12,570 nucleotides of DNA from Actinobacteria bacterium UBA3120 (GTDB lineage: Bacteria > Actinomycetota > Actinomycetes > S36-B12), in assembly GCA_002365735.1 (NCBI GenBank), contig DEZY01000156.1, positions 26,777 to 39,346 on the forward strand, read 5' to 3'. A program made the position numbers and the translations under genes. The notes beneath the pieces were generated by a model that saw only the letters and a list, made by a program, of their open reading frames with translations, ran no database searches and was not told the DNA's origin. Positions 1 through 7,152 of this stretch are shown here, one piece after another (position 1 is the first letter of the stretch; each line of letters starts with the position of its first letter).

Positions 1-709
1 CCCGCCGTGACAAAAAGGCAGCCAGGCACACAACAAGCGCGCAGAAAGTTGCCAATATCCCGCGATTCAGTGGAACAAATGAGGCAATGGCGGCTCCCAG
101 TGACCAAGCAACAGGGAAAGCAACCACGGCTTTCAATGCCGGGGCCCAGTTACCGGTTCGATCCATTAGGCCAGCAACCGCGAAGCGAATTGAATCGATG
201 AAGGGGCCCGTACTTGAAATCACATTGGCCTTGTATCTCCCCACCATGACGAAAATCGTTCCCAGAACCGCCAAGGCCATGGCTGAAGATCCCACCGAGA
301 CCGCACCCGCCCACCACGACGACGAGCCAATTGGGAACTTGCCATTTTCAACACCCTTGATCGGTTCAGTAAGACTCACCCCCGCAAAGGCAGTCACGGC
401 AAGAAACACCGCAGCCATGTAGAGCAGGGCGCGTGAGCCTGAAGGTGTGACAAAGAATGCAAATCTAAATCGCAAGACAATCACAATCATGACACCGATT
501 GCGCACCCCGCCAAGGAAAAAAGAGAAAGCGTCGCCTCACCTGGATTATCCTGCATGCGCTCCCACAGCAACACCAAGTTTCCCGCCTGGTTGGCAGTAA
601 AAACTCCGTACACTCGAAAATCAAGTGCATCCATTGCTCCCGCGATGGCCGCCAATGTCAAAACCAGGGCGTAAGGACGACGAAGCGCTGAATCCGCGTT
701 CGGATTCAT
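1..709 (-). CDS. DUF1275 (YoaK-like) multi-pass membrane protein, C-terminus off the window
   Basis: An open frame runs from an ATG at 709 to the left edge (236 codons) with no stop, so the protein is truncated only by the window. It has about six hydrophobic segments, roughly residues 13-29, 61-80, 94-113, 133-157, 192-213 and 217-233. The first membrane segment and loop (AGAMDALDFRVYGVFTANQAGN, residues 23-44, shown here only to name it as the family's 'AG..DA..F.....F.aN..GN' pattern) and the late segment around residues 187-210 match the DUF1275/YoaK family as I know it. The family's biochemical role is not established. The start lies 20 bases after the uppS stop on the same strand, suggesting co-transcription. 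The Shine-Dalgarno is weak (AGG two bases before the ATG), compatible with translational coupling to uppS. In mycobacteria the uppS neighbour is a hemolysin III-type protein; this sequence does not look like one. Confidence 0.8.
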   Translation of the reverse strand, partial: MNPNADSALRRPYALVLTLAAIAGAMDALDFRVYGVFTANQAGNLVLLWERMQDNPGEATLSLFSLAGCAIGVMIVIVLRFRFAFFVTPSGSRALLYMAAVFLAVTAFAGVSLTEPIKGVENGKFPIGSSSWWAGAVSVGSSAMALAVLGTIFVMVGRYKANVISSTGPFIDSIRFAVAGLMDRTGNWAPALKAVVAFPVAWSLGAAIASFVPLNRGILATFCALVVCLAAFLSRR

Positions 710-729
710 GACCTGTTCTGCAGGAGCGT

Positions 730-1497
730 TCACGTGCCGAAACGACGATTGCGTTCCGCGTACGCCCGAACTGCTCGCAGGAAATCAATCCGCCTGAAGT
801 CTGGCCAAAAAGCTTCACAGAAATAAAACTCCGAGTGGGCGCTTTGCCACAGAAGAAACCCTGACAATCGCTGCTCACCGGATGTGCGGATCACTAGATC
901 AGGATCCGGTTGACCTTTTGTGTAAAGGTGTTCAGCAATGTGGTCAACGTCGATCAGCTGGGCCAGTTCGTCAAGACTCGTTCCTTGACTTGCATGGTCA
1001 GCAAGTAGGGATCGCACCGCGTCGACCACCTCACGACGCCCGCCATATCCCACCGCAACGTTGACAAGTGACCCATCAATCTCAGCAGTTGCCTCCGCGG
1101 ATTCCTTCAGAAGATTTGCCGTGTGTGCCGGCAGTAGATCAAGTGCACCCACCGGATGAATCCGCCAACGACCTTCGGTAACCAGATTGCTCACAGTTGA
1201 TTCAATAATCGTCATTAACTTCTCAAGCTCAACTTCAGGCCGACTCAAATTATCGGTTGAGAGCAGCCACAAAGTGACAACTTCGACCCCTAACTCGTCG
1301 CACCAGCCAAGGAAATCAACGATCTTGGCAGCACCGGCCGCATGCCCATGTGCCGAAGATGAGCCTTGAGCGCTGGCCCACCGACGATTCCCATCAAGGA
1401 TCACACCCACATGCCGTGGAATTCGATTTGCCGGGACTTGGGCTGCCAGATTGCGTTCATAGACGCCGTAGACGAGATCTTTGAGACCCACCTTCAC
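730..1497 (-). CDS. uppS: Cis-prenyltransferase, short-chain (Z)-isoprenyl diphosphate synthase type (UppS family)
   Basis: This 255-residue cytosolic enzyme adds isopentenyl diphosphate units in cis to an allylic diphosphate on the route to the polyprenyl carrier lipid for cell-wall synthesis. Visible hallmarks are DGNRRWA (35-41, catalytic Asp35), LLSTDNL (78-84), VGYGGRREVVDAV (149-161) and the pyrophosphate-binding block PDPDLVIRTSGEQRLSGFL (197-215) followed by the conserved SEFYF. From memory, the N-terminal LKDLVYGVYERNL and the GAAKI..FL.WC..LG stretch align better with M. tuberculosis Rv1086, a Z,E-farnesyl diphosphate synthase, than with the longer decaprenyl enzyme Rv2361c. A short product is therefore plausible, but chain length cannot be read from the sequence alone. 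The start is GTG, with AAAGGG (1502-1507) four bases upstream. It lies 48 bases downstream of the YyaL-type gene and 20 before the DUF1275 gene, probably one transcript. Confidence 0.93.
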   Translation of the reverse strand: MKVGLKDLVYGVYERNLAAQVPANRIPRHVGVILDGNRRWASAQGSSSAHGHAAGAAKIVDFLGWCDELGVEVVTLWLLSTDNLSRPEVELEKLMTIIESTVSNLVTEGRWRIHPVGALDLLPAHTANLLKESAEATAEIDGSLVNVAVGYGGRREVVDAVRSLLADHASQGTSLDELAQLIDVDHIAEHLYTKGQPDPDLVIRTSGEQRLSGFLLWQSAHSEFYFCEAFWPDFRRIDFLRAVRAYAERNRRFGT

Positions 1498-1545
1498 CCA
1501 GCCCTTTCATCCTTGAGAGTACCGCTGCCCTACCGACCCCTGAGG

Positions 1546-3582
1546 TTACTCCTCTGCGGCAATCAGATGTCGCAGATGTGGTCTTAGGCCAATAAATTCG
1601 CCCAGTTCCTTGGGGTCGCTCGTAGGAAGCTCACAGATCGTGAATCTACAGACTTGAGCGTGGTCTGCTTCGCCTTGCAACCAACGGATTTCCGGGCATA
1701 AGGGTGAGAGCAATGCCAGTCGAGCAAACTTGGCGCTTTCGGGGCCACTCACCGCGACCTCCCAAGGACCCTGGGCCAGCGACCACATGGCTACCAGACC
1801 CCAACCCACTGCCCTTGGAGATCTAAGTGCGAACTGGGGAACTACTCCCAGAGCCTGCTCAGCCCTAGTTCTCAATTGTAGGAAATCACTCGGAGCAAGT
1901 GCGCTGAAGCGAACCAGGAGATTCGCCATGGAAAACCAACCTGATGGTTCCGCATTGTCTGCGAAGTCACGCGGCCTACGAATCAGTTTTTCAGAATCTT
2001 GCGCAGTATCGAAGAAACCGCCGTTACCGTCGTCGAACGACTCAAGGGCGGTGTCCATCAAGTTACGAGCCAGACTCAGCCATTCTGGCTCCCCGGTTAC
2101 CTCATAAAGTGTCAATAGTCCCTCTGCCATGTTGGCGTAGTCATCAAGTACCCCCGAATTCTTGCCAGGGACGCCATTCCGCGAAGTTCGCGACAGGCTG
2201 ATCGGGCTCGGGCCGGCTCCCAGATGAACACTGATTACACAGTCGGCGGCAGCTTCTGCCGCTTGGATCCATTCGGGTTCATCAAAAATCGATCCCGCCT
2301 CCGCCAACGCTGAAATAGTTAATCCGTTCCATGCGGCAACTACTTTGTCGTCTTGTCCGGGTCGGATCCGCTTGCTTCGCGCTTGGAATAACTCCTGCCG
2401 AACCCGGGACCACAAGTTCGGGTCCTGCGGATCAGTGAGCAACTGCAATGTTGACTTCCCGTACTCGAAGGTTCCCGCTGCGGTGACTTCAAAAAGTTCA
2501 CACGCCGTATCTGCGAATTCGGCACCAACAACTTCCGCAATTTGGCTCGGTGTCCAGGCATAAAACTTTCCTTCTTCACCTTCGCTGTCCGCATCAAGGG
2601 CAGAGGCAAAAGCACCCTGAGGCGTGCGCATCTCACGCAGGAGGAACTCAATGCTTTCCCGAACCACCCGCTCCGCAAGTGGGTTTCCGGTGAGACGCCA
2701 CCAGTGGGCATAAGCCCGAATGAGCAGTGCGTTGTCGTACAACATTTTTTCAAAATGTGGAACAACCCAAGCCTCATCGACGCTGTAGCGAGCAAACCCT
2801 CCGCCGATTTGGTCGTACATTCCTCCACGAGCCATCCTCTCAAGGGATGCGAATGCCATGAACCCGGCCTGTTGACCCACCCGGGTATCAGAGGTCATGC
2901 GTAACAGAAACTCGAGCACCATGGATGGCGGGAATTTCGGGGCGCCACCAAATCCTGCGTTCTCGCCATCAAATGATTCCTGTAATCCGTTGACTGCGCC
3001 ACGCAAATACTCCAAATACTGCTCGTCATCCAGTGCCGCCAAATCAGTCGCATCAAATTCTTGGGTCCGATTCTCTAGCGCGCTAATGATCCGTTCACCT
3101 GCCTGCAAAATATCTTGCTTTCGCTCAACCCAAGTATCAGAAATTGATTGGATTAATTGCCCAAAGCTAGGAAGCCCATGGTGCGGGGTCGGCGGGAAAT
3201 AGGTGCCGGTATAAAACGGCCGTCCTTCGTGGTCAATAAATACTGACATGGGCCAACCCCCGTGACCGGTCATAGCAACCGTCGCTTCCATATAGATCGA
3301 ATCAATGTCAGGACGCTCTTCACGATCCACCTTGATATTGACAAAATTCTCGTTGAGAAATTTCGCCACCTCTGGATTCTCGAATGACTCATGGGCCATG
3401 ACATGGCACCAATGGCACGCTGAATACCCAATACTGAGGAAAATAGGGACGTCACTTGTACGCGCTTGTTCGAAAGCTTCTTCCGACCACTCCCACCAAT
3501 CGACCGGATTATCTGCATGCTGCAACAGGTATGGCGAAGTGGAGTGGGACAGTCGATTCATATGCTCTAGCGTAACTGACAT
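1546..3582 (-). CDS. Thioredoxin-domain protein of the YyaL/SSP411 (spermatogenesis-associated 20-like) family
   Basis: The 678-residue product has the family's usual length and two-part build. The N-terminal thioredoxin-like domain (about 1-170) carries [22 protein letters not shown], a CHWC redox-type motif (Cys56, Cys59), DREERPDID and GGWPMSVF...FYTGTYFPP. The remainder is an alpha/alpha six-hairpin glycosidase-like domain, with [40 protein letters not shown] and KVVAAWNGL typical of the family. The biochemical activity is not settled; a redox or sugar-epimerase-like role has been suggested from fold. Two starts are possible, the ATG at 3582 (TAGGA two bases upstream) or the ATG at 3561 (Met8), where strong family similarity begins. 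Neither has a well-spaced Shine-Dalgarno. It heads the run YyaL-uppS-DUF1275. Rv1084 is the positional counterpart near uppS in M. tuberculosis. Confidence 0.93.
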   Translation of the reverse strand: MSVTLEHMNRLSHSTSPYLLQHADNPVDWWEWSEEAFEQARTSDVPIFLSIGYSACHWCHVMAHESFENPEVAKFLNENFVNIKVDREERPDIDSIYMEATVAMTGHGGWPMSVFIDHEGRPFYTGTYFPPTPHHGLPSFGQLIQSISDTWVERKQDILQAGERIISALENRTQEFDATDLAALDDEQYLEYLRGAVNGLQESFDGENAGFGGAPKFPPSMVLEFLLRMTSDTRVGQQAGFMAFASLERMARGGMYDQIGGGFARYSVDEAWVVPHFEKMLYDNALLIRAYAHWWRLTGNPLAERVVRESIEFLLREMRTPQGAFASALDADSEGEEGKFYAWTPSQIAEVVGAEFADTACELFEVTAAGTFEYGKSTLQLLTDPQDPNLWSRVRQELFQARSKRIRPGQDDKVVAAWNGLTISALAEAGSIFDEPEWIQAAEAAADCVISVHLGAGPSPISLSRTSRNGVPGKNSGVLDDYANMAEGLLTLYEVTGEPEWLSLARNLMDTALESFDDGNGGFFDTAQDSEKLIRRPRDFADNAEPSGWFSMANLLVRFSALAPSDFLQLRTRAEQALGVVPQFALRSPRAVGWGLVAMWSLAQGPWEVAVSGPESAKFARLALLSPLCPEIRWLQGEADHAQVCRFTICELPTSDPKELGEFIGLRPHLRHLIAAEE

Positions 3583-3617
3583 TTCCTAAACGGGATATGC
3601 AAGGATACCCAGCAGCG

Positions 3618-3623
3618 AAGGAG
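3618..3623 (+). promoter_or_regulatory. Strong Shine-Dalgarno of the small tail-anchored ORF
   Basis: AAGGAG is complementary to the 16S rRNA 3' end and sits four bases before the ATG at 3628. It is one of only two perfect AAGGAG sites I found before a start in this window and is the main support for the 57-codon gene. Confidence 0.7.
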
Positions 3624-3627
3624 TCAC

Positions 3628-3801
3628 ATGTTTGAAAAAGCAAAAAAAGAATACGATGAAGCGATAGATCGAAATATCACCTTGGGTGAACTAGCCAATC
3701 AAAAAACGAGCGTCAGGGAGCCCAAGTCTCATCGGGTACTCAGCAAGGTCATTATCGCCTCTGGCATCGCAATTGCCATTGCATTGCTAATTATTCTTTA
3801 A
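3628..3801 (+). CDS. Small tail-anchored membrane protein, unrecognised (57 aa)
   Basis: An ATG at 3628 follows a perfect AAGGAG (3618-3623) by four bases and opens a 57-codon frame ending in TAA at 3799-3801. The first ~36 residues are charged and probably helical (MFEKAKKEYDEAIDRN..., then a basic stretch SVREPKSHR). Residues ~38-57 form one hydrophobic helix (VLSKVIIASGIAIAIALL...) that ends at the stop, which is a tail-anchored layout with the soluble part in the cytoplasm. It starts in the 45-base gap upstream of the divergent YyaL-type gene, and its last 11 bases overlap the 3' end of the convergent SPFH gene. I recognise no family. The strong ribosome-binding site, coherent composition and exact fit in the only gap between those genes argue that it is real. 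It could be a partner of the SPFH/NfeD pair, but that rests on adjacency only. Confidence 0.65.
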   Translation: MFEKAKKEYDEAIDRNITLGELANQKTSVREPKSHRVLSKVIIASGIAIAIALLIIL

Positions 3802-4699
3802 CGAATCCTTTTTTCAACACTTCCATTGCTCCGGTGAGTTCACTGGGGATCACCCACACTTTATTAGCATCTCCCTGTGCAATCTCTGGAAGAGTTTCTA
3901 AGTAGCGGTGAGCCAGAGCCGCAGCAGAGGGGTTGGCCTCGTGGATCGCTCCGTAGACCTTCTCCAGCGCAGCAGCCTCGCCTTCAGCCCTCACTACTTG
4001 GGCTTGTGCCTCCGCCTTTGCTCGAACAACCTCAGATTCAGCAAAGCCTTGGGCCTTGAGAATTGCACTTTGCTTTTCACCCTCCGCCGTAAGAATCGCA
4101 CTCTGCTTTGCCCCTTCTGCAATCAAAATGGCGGCGCGGCGCTCCCGCTCAGCTTTGAGTTGCTTCTCCATCGATTCTTGTACCGACATAGGTGGGTCAA
4201 TTGCCTTGAGCTCAACTCGGTTGACCCGGATACCCCACTTGCCGGTTGCTTCGTCGAGAACCCCGCGTAGCTGACCATTAATTTGATCACGGGAAGTCAA
4301 GGTTTTCTCAAGGTCCATGGAACCGATCACATTCCGCAGTGTGGTCACCGTGAGTTGCTCAATTCCCAGCAGGAAACTCGAAATCTCGTAGATAGCCGCT
4401 TTAGGGTCGGTAACCTGGAAGTACACCACCGAGTCAATAGAAACTACCAAGTTGTCTTCAGTGATTACCGGTTGTGGTGGGAAAGATGCAACCTGCTCCC
4501 GCATGTCTACTCGCTCACGAATCCGATCGACGAACGGAATAAGAATTGTGAGACCCGGTGTCAGCGTTCGTTGGAATCGGCCGAGTCGCTCAACAATTGC
4601 TGTGCTGGCTTGATTTACAATTACCAGTGTTCGTGTAAGCATGAGCAGTAATACGGCAAGTGCCGCAAGGGACCCTAAAATTAGGCCGGCCAGATCCAT
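3791..4699 (-). CDS. SPFH/band 7 stomatin-like membrane protein (QmcA/paraslipin type)
   Basis: This 302-residue protein of the stomatin/prohibitin/flotillin superfamily forms membrane-attached oligomeric scaffolds linked to membrane microdomains and protease regulation. Residues 3-22 are an N-terminal membrane anchor. The band 7/SPFH domain covers about 26-185, with the typical QASTAIVERLGRFQRTL..G, PFVD..R..VDMREQ, ITEDNLVVSIDSVVYFQVTDP, LR..IGSMDLEKTL and WGIRVNRVELKAIDPP stretches. It is followed by an Ala/Glu/Lys-rich coiled coil with 11-residue repeats (194-204 and 205-215, AEGxKQSAILx) and a short C-terminal domain ending LKKGFVKE. The start is secure: AAGGAG (4705-4710) lies five bases upstream of the ATG. 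nfeD ends 19 bases upstream on the same strand. NfeD-like proteins are the standard operon partners of this slipin class. Its 3' end overlaps the convergent small ORF by 11 bases. Confidence 0.95.
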   Translation of the reverse strand: MDLAGLILGSLAALAVLLLMLTRTLVIVNQASTAIVERLGRFQRTLTPGLTILIPFVDRIRERVDMREQVASFPPQPVITEDNLVVSIDSVVYFQVTDPKAAIYEISSFLLGIEQLTVTTLRNVIGSMDLEKTLTSRDQINGQLRGVLDEATGKWGIRVNRVELKAIDPPMSVQESMEKQLKAERERRAAILIAEGAKQSAILTAEGEKQSAILKAQGFAESEVVRAKAEAQAQVVRAEGEAAALEKVYGAIHEANPSAAALAHRYLETLPEIAQGDANKVWVIPSELTGAMEVLKKGFVKE

Positions 4700-4704
4700 G
4701 ATAA

Positions 4705-4710
4705 CTCCTT
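4705..4710 (-). promoter_or_regulatory. Shine-Dalgarno of the SPFH gene
   Basis: On the minus strand AAGGAG precedes the ATG at 4699 by five bases, inside the 19-base gap after nfeD. It fixes the start and suggests efficient independent initiation within the nfeD-SPFH operon. Confidence 0.75.
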
Positions 4711-4718
4711 AATTGTTT

Positions 4719-5153
4719 TCAGTCGAGTGGGAAAATTAGCGCGGTCGCGCCATCAATTCGAGAAACACACACCCGTGAATTGGGTTCAATGGGCTCGAGT
4801 GCGAGATCAGGATCGAGTCGGGCACTCCACGTTTCACCCCTAAGCTTGACCTGTCCTTCATGCATTGTGACACTCCTGAGGGTCAACGCTTCAGCGCCGG
4901 GGAGCGCGTCGACACCGGTGCGAGCACCGATGGGAACTCTGGCGAATCTCTTGAGGGCCAATGGGCGGATCACGACAACGCCCAATAGCGTAATGGCTGC
5001 GGCCACGAGAACCTGAATAATTCCCGGAGCGCCCACTGCTGCCGTAGCAAGGCCACCGAGCGCACCAACGGCAAGCAGCCCAAAGTAGAAAGTCGTCGTG
5101 GCAAACTCAAGGCCCAGGGCAATGCCCGCGGTTAAGCCCCAAAACCAGATCAT
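4719..5153 (-). CDS. nfeD: NfeD-like membrane protein with C-terminal OB fold
   Basis: The 144-residue product starts at MIWFWGL. It has N-terminal transmembrane helices within residues ~1-62 (WFWGLTAGIALGLEF, FYFGLLAVGALGGLATAAV, IIQVLVAAAITLLGVVVI). A soluble C-terminal OB-fold domain follows, containing the family pattern G.VKLRGETWSARLD near residues 100-112 and ending with hydrophobic ALIFPLD. This is the short NfeD1b type that pairs with stomatin/slipin proteins, probably controlling assembly or membrane quality control; here the SPFH gene follows 19 bases later. The reading frame is open back to 5258, but the extra residues are not membrane-like and would run into divergent ung. The ATG at 5153 has GGAG three bases upstream. 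A GTG at 5162 is a lesser alternative. Confidence 0.88.
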   Translation of the reverse strand: MIWFWGLTAGIALGLEFATTTFYFGLLAVGALGGLATAAVGAPGIIQVLVAAAITLLGVVVIRPLALKRFARVPIGARTGVDALPGAEALTLRSVTMHEGQVKLRGETWSARLDPDLALEPIEPNSRVCVSRIDGATALIFPLD

Positions 5154-5228
5154 GTACTCCACTGTAATACCCAATGCACACTTTGGCACGGGTAGCCGAA
5201 GCTTGTGTGCGTCATCTAATCTGTGGGG
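5154..5228. promoter_or_regulatory. Divergent nfeD/ung intergenic region with an imperfect hairpin
   Basis: This 75-base gap must hold the promoters for both nfeD (minus) and ung (plus). It contains a two-part inverted repeat. GCACAC (5176-5181) pairs with GTGTGC (5205-5210), and inside it TTTGGC (5182-5187) pairs with GCCGAA (5195-5200) with one G-T, leaving a 7-base loop and a 4-base bulge. TAATCT (5217-5222) could be a -10 box for ung placing the transcript start at about the ATG at 5229 (leaderless). TATTAC on the minus strand, just before the GGAG of nfeD, could be a -10 box for nfeD. No convincing -35 boxes are seen. Confidence 0.35.
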
Positions 5229-5903
5229 ATGCTTCCCCCCATCGAGAGTGTCGCGCACCCGAGTTGGCTGCCAGCATTTGACACTTTGCCTGAAGGGATT
5301 ACCTCAATCAGGCGTTTCCTCGATGCCGAGACCGAAAGTGGCCGCAATTGGCTCCCGGCTCCTGAAAATGTCCTGCGAGCTTTTGCCCAACCCTTGGATC
5401 AGGTCAAAGTAGTGATTCTTGGACAGGACCCGTATCCAACCCCCGGTCACAGCGTTGGTCTTGCCTTTTCGGTCGCACCCGGCGTTGCACTACCGCGCAG
5501 TTTGTCGAATATTTTCAGTGAGATGCAGAGCGATCTTGGTGTGGATGCTCCCACAAGCGGGGATCTCACCCCCTGGTCGCAGCAAGGGGTTTTACTGTTG
5601 AACTCGGTACTGACGGTGCAAAGTGGGGTGGCGGGCAGTCACCGCGGGAAAGGGTGGGAGCAAGTAACCGGCGCTGCACTGCGTGCCTTAAAAAATAGAA
5701 CCCGTGGCGCACCAGTGGCAATCTTGTGGGGGAAGGCCGCCCAAGAGTGCGGCGCAGATTTTGATCGGCGCGGTGTGATTTCCAGTCCGCATCCCAGCCC
5801 CCTTTCAGCGCACCGAGGATTTTGGGGAAGTAAGCCATTTAGTCGGGCTAATGATCTGCTGATCCAGGCGGGTATCGCCCCTATTGAGTGGGAGCTCGCT
5901 TAA
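5223..5903 (+). CDS. ung: Uracil-DNA glycosylase, family 1
   Basis: The enzyme cuts uracil from DNA to start base-excision repair after cytosine deamination or dUMP misincorporation. At up to 226 residues it has normal family length. Both signature motifs are present: the water-activating loop [10 protein letters not shown] (63-72, catalytic Asp69) and the DNA-intercalating loop [11 protein letters not shown] (190-200, His190). The central LLLNSVLTV (124-132) and [11 protein letters not shown] also match. It can start at the GTG at 5223 or the ATG at 5229. The GGGG before the ATG is too close to act as a ribosome-binding site, and TAATCT upstream would suit a leaderless message beginning at about 5229, so the ATG is slightly preferred (224 residues). 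It is divergent from nfeD and convergent with DUF3817, overlapping that gene's end by 23 bases. Confidence 0.96.
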   Translation: MGMLPPIESVAHPSWLPAFDTLPEGITSIRRFLDAETESGRNWLPAPENVLRAFAQPLDQVKVVILGQDPYPTPGHSVGLAFSVAPGVALPRSLSNIFSEMQSDLGVDAPTSGDLTPWSQQGVLLLNSVLTVQSGVAGSHRGKGWEQVTGAALRALKNRTRGAPVAILWGKAAQECGADFDRRGVISSPHPSPLSAHRGFWGSKPFSRANDLLIQAGIAPIEWELA

Positions 5904-6228
5904 CAGGTAGCGAGCCAACGTAACGGTGCATAACAAAATCCGCATAAAAAGACGCAAATGGAATCGTCCCGGCAAGGAGAAGTGCCAGGGTCCTAAAAAT
6001 TGGGAACCGCAAAAGAAATGCCAGGTTAACCGCGGCGATGAGATAGGCGAAATACAACCAGCCGTGAGCAACCCACAAAATACTGTAGAGAAGTGGCTTG
6101 CCACCTTGGGTTCCGTAGTTCAGGAGCACGTAACCGTAGAGCGCCCATACTGAGGCAACAGCCAAAACAACTCCCGTGACCCACGCCATGATCCGAAATG
6201 CCAGCAGCGCCGTTGGAATTTTGTTCAT
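5881..6228 (-). CDS. DUF3817 membrane protein
   Basis: This 115-residue integral membrane protein has about three helices (residues ~7-33, 49-75 and 78-98). The middle pattern [20 protein letters not shown] and the later [20 protein letters not shown] match the actinobacterial DUF3817 family ('HG..Y..Y' and 'a.ipF.sF..e/d'). No biochemical function is known. DUF3817 genes are often near SURF1 genes in actinobacteria, and here SURF1 is two genes upstream, so a link to the respiratory chain is possible but unproven. It starts 15 bases after the sugar kinase stop, with a weak AGG eight or so bases before the ATG. It is the last gene of the mca-led operon, and its final 23 bases overlap the end of convergent ung. 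Confidence 0.88.
   Translation of the reverse strand: MNKIPTALLAFRIMAWVTGVVLAVASVWALYGYVLLNYGTQGGKPLLYSILWVAHGWLYFAYLIAAVNLAFLLRFPIFRTLALLLAGTIPFASFYADFVMHRYVGSLPVKRAPTQ
5894..5915. terminator. GC-rich hairpin across the ung/DUF3817 convergent overlap
   Basis: GCTCGCT (5894-5900) and AGCGAGC (5909-5915) form a perfect seven-base stem around an eight-base loop that contains the ung stop codon. It lies in the 23-base overlap where the two convergent genes end and would form in both transcripts. No T-run follows on either strand, so it is not a canonical intrinsic terminator. It may act as a bidirectional U-tract-less terminator or a 3'-end protector. Confidence 0.4.
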
Positions 6229-6243
6229 GAACGAAGCCTACGT

Positions 6244-7152
6244 TCAGCCGAGTTCATGTGCGAACGGTGGCGTGGCACCTGCACGTTGGCAAGTGATTGC
6301 AGCAACTGCAATCCCAAATTGGACTGCACTACGGATTTTCTCAACATCTTGTGTGTCTCGGCGAGTCCAGTTGCGAGTATCCCAATAGGAAAGGAAGCCA
6401 CCGCTGAATGAATCACCAGCTCCCACCGTGTCCACTACCTCGACATTGGGAACATCGCAGTGGAATTGCACACCTTCGGTGAATACGTGAACACTTTTAG
6501 ATCCGTCGGTGAACAACACAACTGCACTGGATCGTTCGTGGATCTTCTTTGCCGCGTCAACGTTAGCAAGGCTCGGAAACATGTAATCCAAATCCTCGCC
6601 GCTGACCTTAATCACATCGGCGCGGTCAAGGGAAGTATTAAATGTCTCCCAAAACTCCGTTGGGTCATCCATGACACTAGGTCGAGCATTCGGATCCATC
6701 ATTAATAATTGATCTTCACCCATTCCCGCTACGACCGCGCGGGTTGCGCGGGATAAAGGTTCAAAAATTAGTGCCAGAGTTCCAATATGGACCGCGGCCG
6801 CAGTTGGGTTAACAGCTGTGAGCGCGATTTCAGGGCTAACCGAAAGCGATGAAGTTCCGTGAATCAAGAATTGATAGGACGCTGCTCCACTTTCATCTAA
6901 AGAGGCGATGGCCAATGTGGTTGGGGCAACGCAGTCCTGCTCGATTGCGCAATTAACACTGTCAGAGTCAAGTAGACGCCTGATTCGCTTCCCAAGTGCA
7001 TCTTGGGAGATTCCACCAAGAAAAGAAACTTCCGAACCCAGCCGTGCAATTGTGCGAGCCGTGTTTACCGGGCCTCCCCCGACAACCGAATCGATTTCCC
7101 CCTGCGGCGAAACGATTATGTCGATCAAGGCCTCACCCATCACCTGAATCAC
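6244..7152 (-). CDS. PfkB-family sugar kinase, fructokinase-like
   Basis: This 302-residue ribokinase-superfamily enzyme uses ATP to phosphorylate a sugar. The N-terminus MIQVMGEALIDII and substrate motif GGGPVNTA (25-32) resemble fructokinases. LARLG-type spacing, DPNARP (153-158), KVSGEDL (182-188) and the anion-hole/catalytic DTVGAGDSF (241-249, catalytic base Asp247) are intact, so the enzyme should be active. The exact sugar cannot be read from the sequence; fructose is the best guess. The start is a GTG whose GTGA overlaps the SURF1 stop by four bases, a translational-coupling arrangement; an ATG at 7140 (Met5) is less likely because it would remove conserved strand residues. A carbon-metabolism kinase between SURF1 and DUF3817 is not an obvious functional match, so co-expression probably reflects position. 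Confidence 0.9.
   Translation of the reverse strand: MIQVMGEALIDIIVSPQGEIDSVVGGGPVNTARTIARLGSEVSFLGGISQDALGKRIRRLLDSDSVNCAIEQDCVAPTTLAIASLDESGAASYQFLIHGTSSLSVSPEIALTAVNPTAAAVHIGTLALIFEPLSRATRAVVAGMGEDQLLMMDPNARPSVMDDPTEFWETFNTSLDRADVIKVSGEDLDYMFPSLANVDAAKKIHERSSAVVLFTDGSKSVHVFTEGVQFHCDVPNVEVVDTVGAGDSFSGGFLSYWDTRNWTRRDTQDVEKIRSAVQFGIAVAAITCQRAGATPPFAHELG

Noticed and set aside
87..674. Plus-strand frames at 87-422 and 447-674
   Set aside because: They are antisense to the clear DUF1275 membrane protein and have no protein-like features of their own.
2340..2843. 167-codon minus-strand frame inside the YyaL-type gene
   Set aside because: It is an alternative frame of a well-supported gene, Cys/Arg/Ser-rich without family features; a shadow.
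3796..3814. Terminator after the small tail-anchored ORF
   Set aside because: There is a run of six T (3809-3814), but the only stem before it is a 4-base ATTC/GAAT, and the run encodes the Lys-rich end of the SPFH protein.
4283..4651. 122-codon plus-strand frame antisense to the SPFH gene
   Set aside because: No ribosome-binding site or recognisable protein; composition fits the antisense of the SPFH coding sequence.
4719..5258. 179-residue version of the NfeD-like protein
   Set aside because: The extra 35 residues are not membrane-like, cross into the divergent ung gene and lack a ribosome-binding site; the ATG at 5153 has GGAG upstream and begins the first membrane helix.
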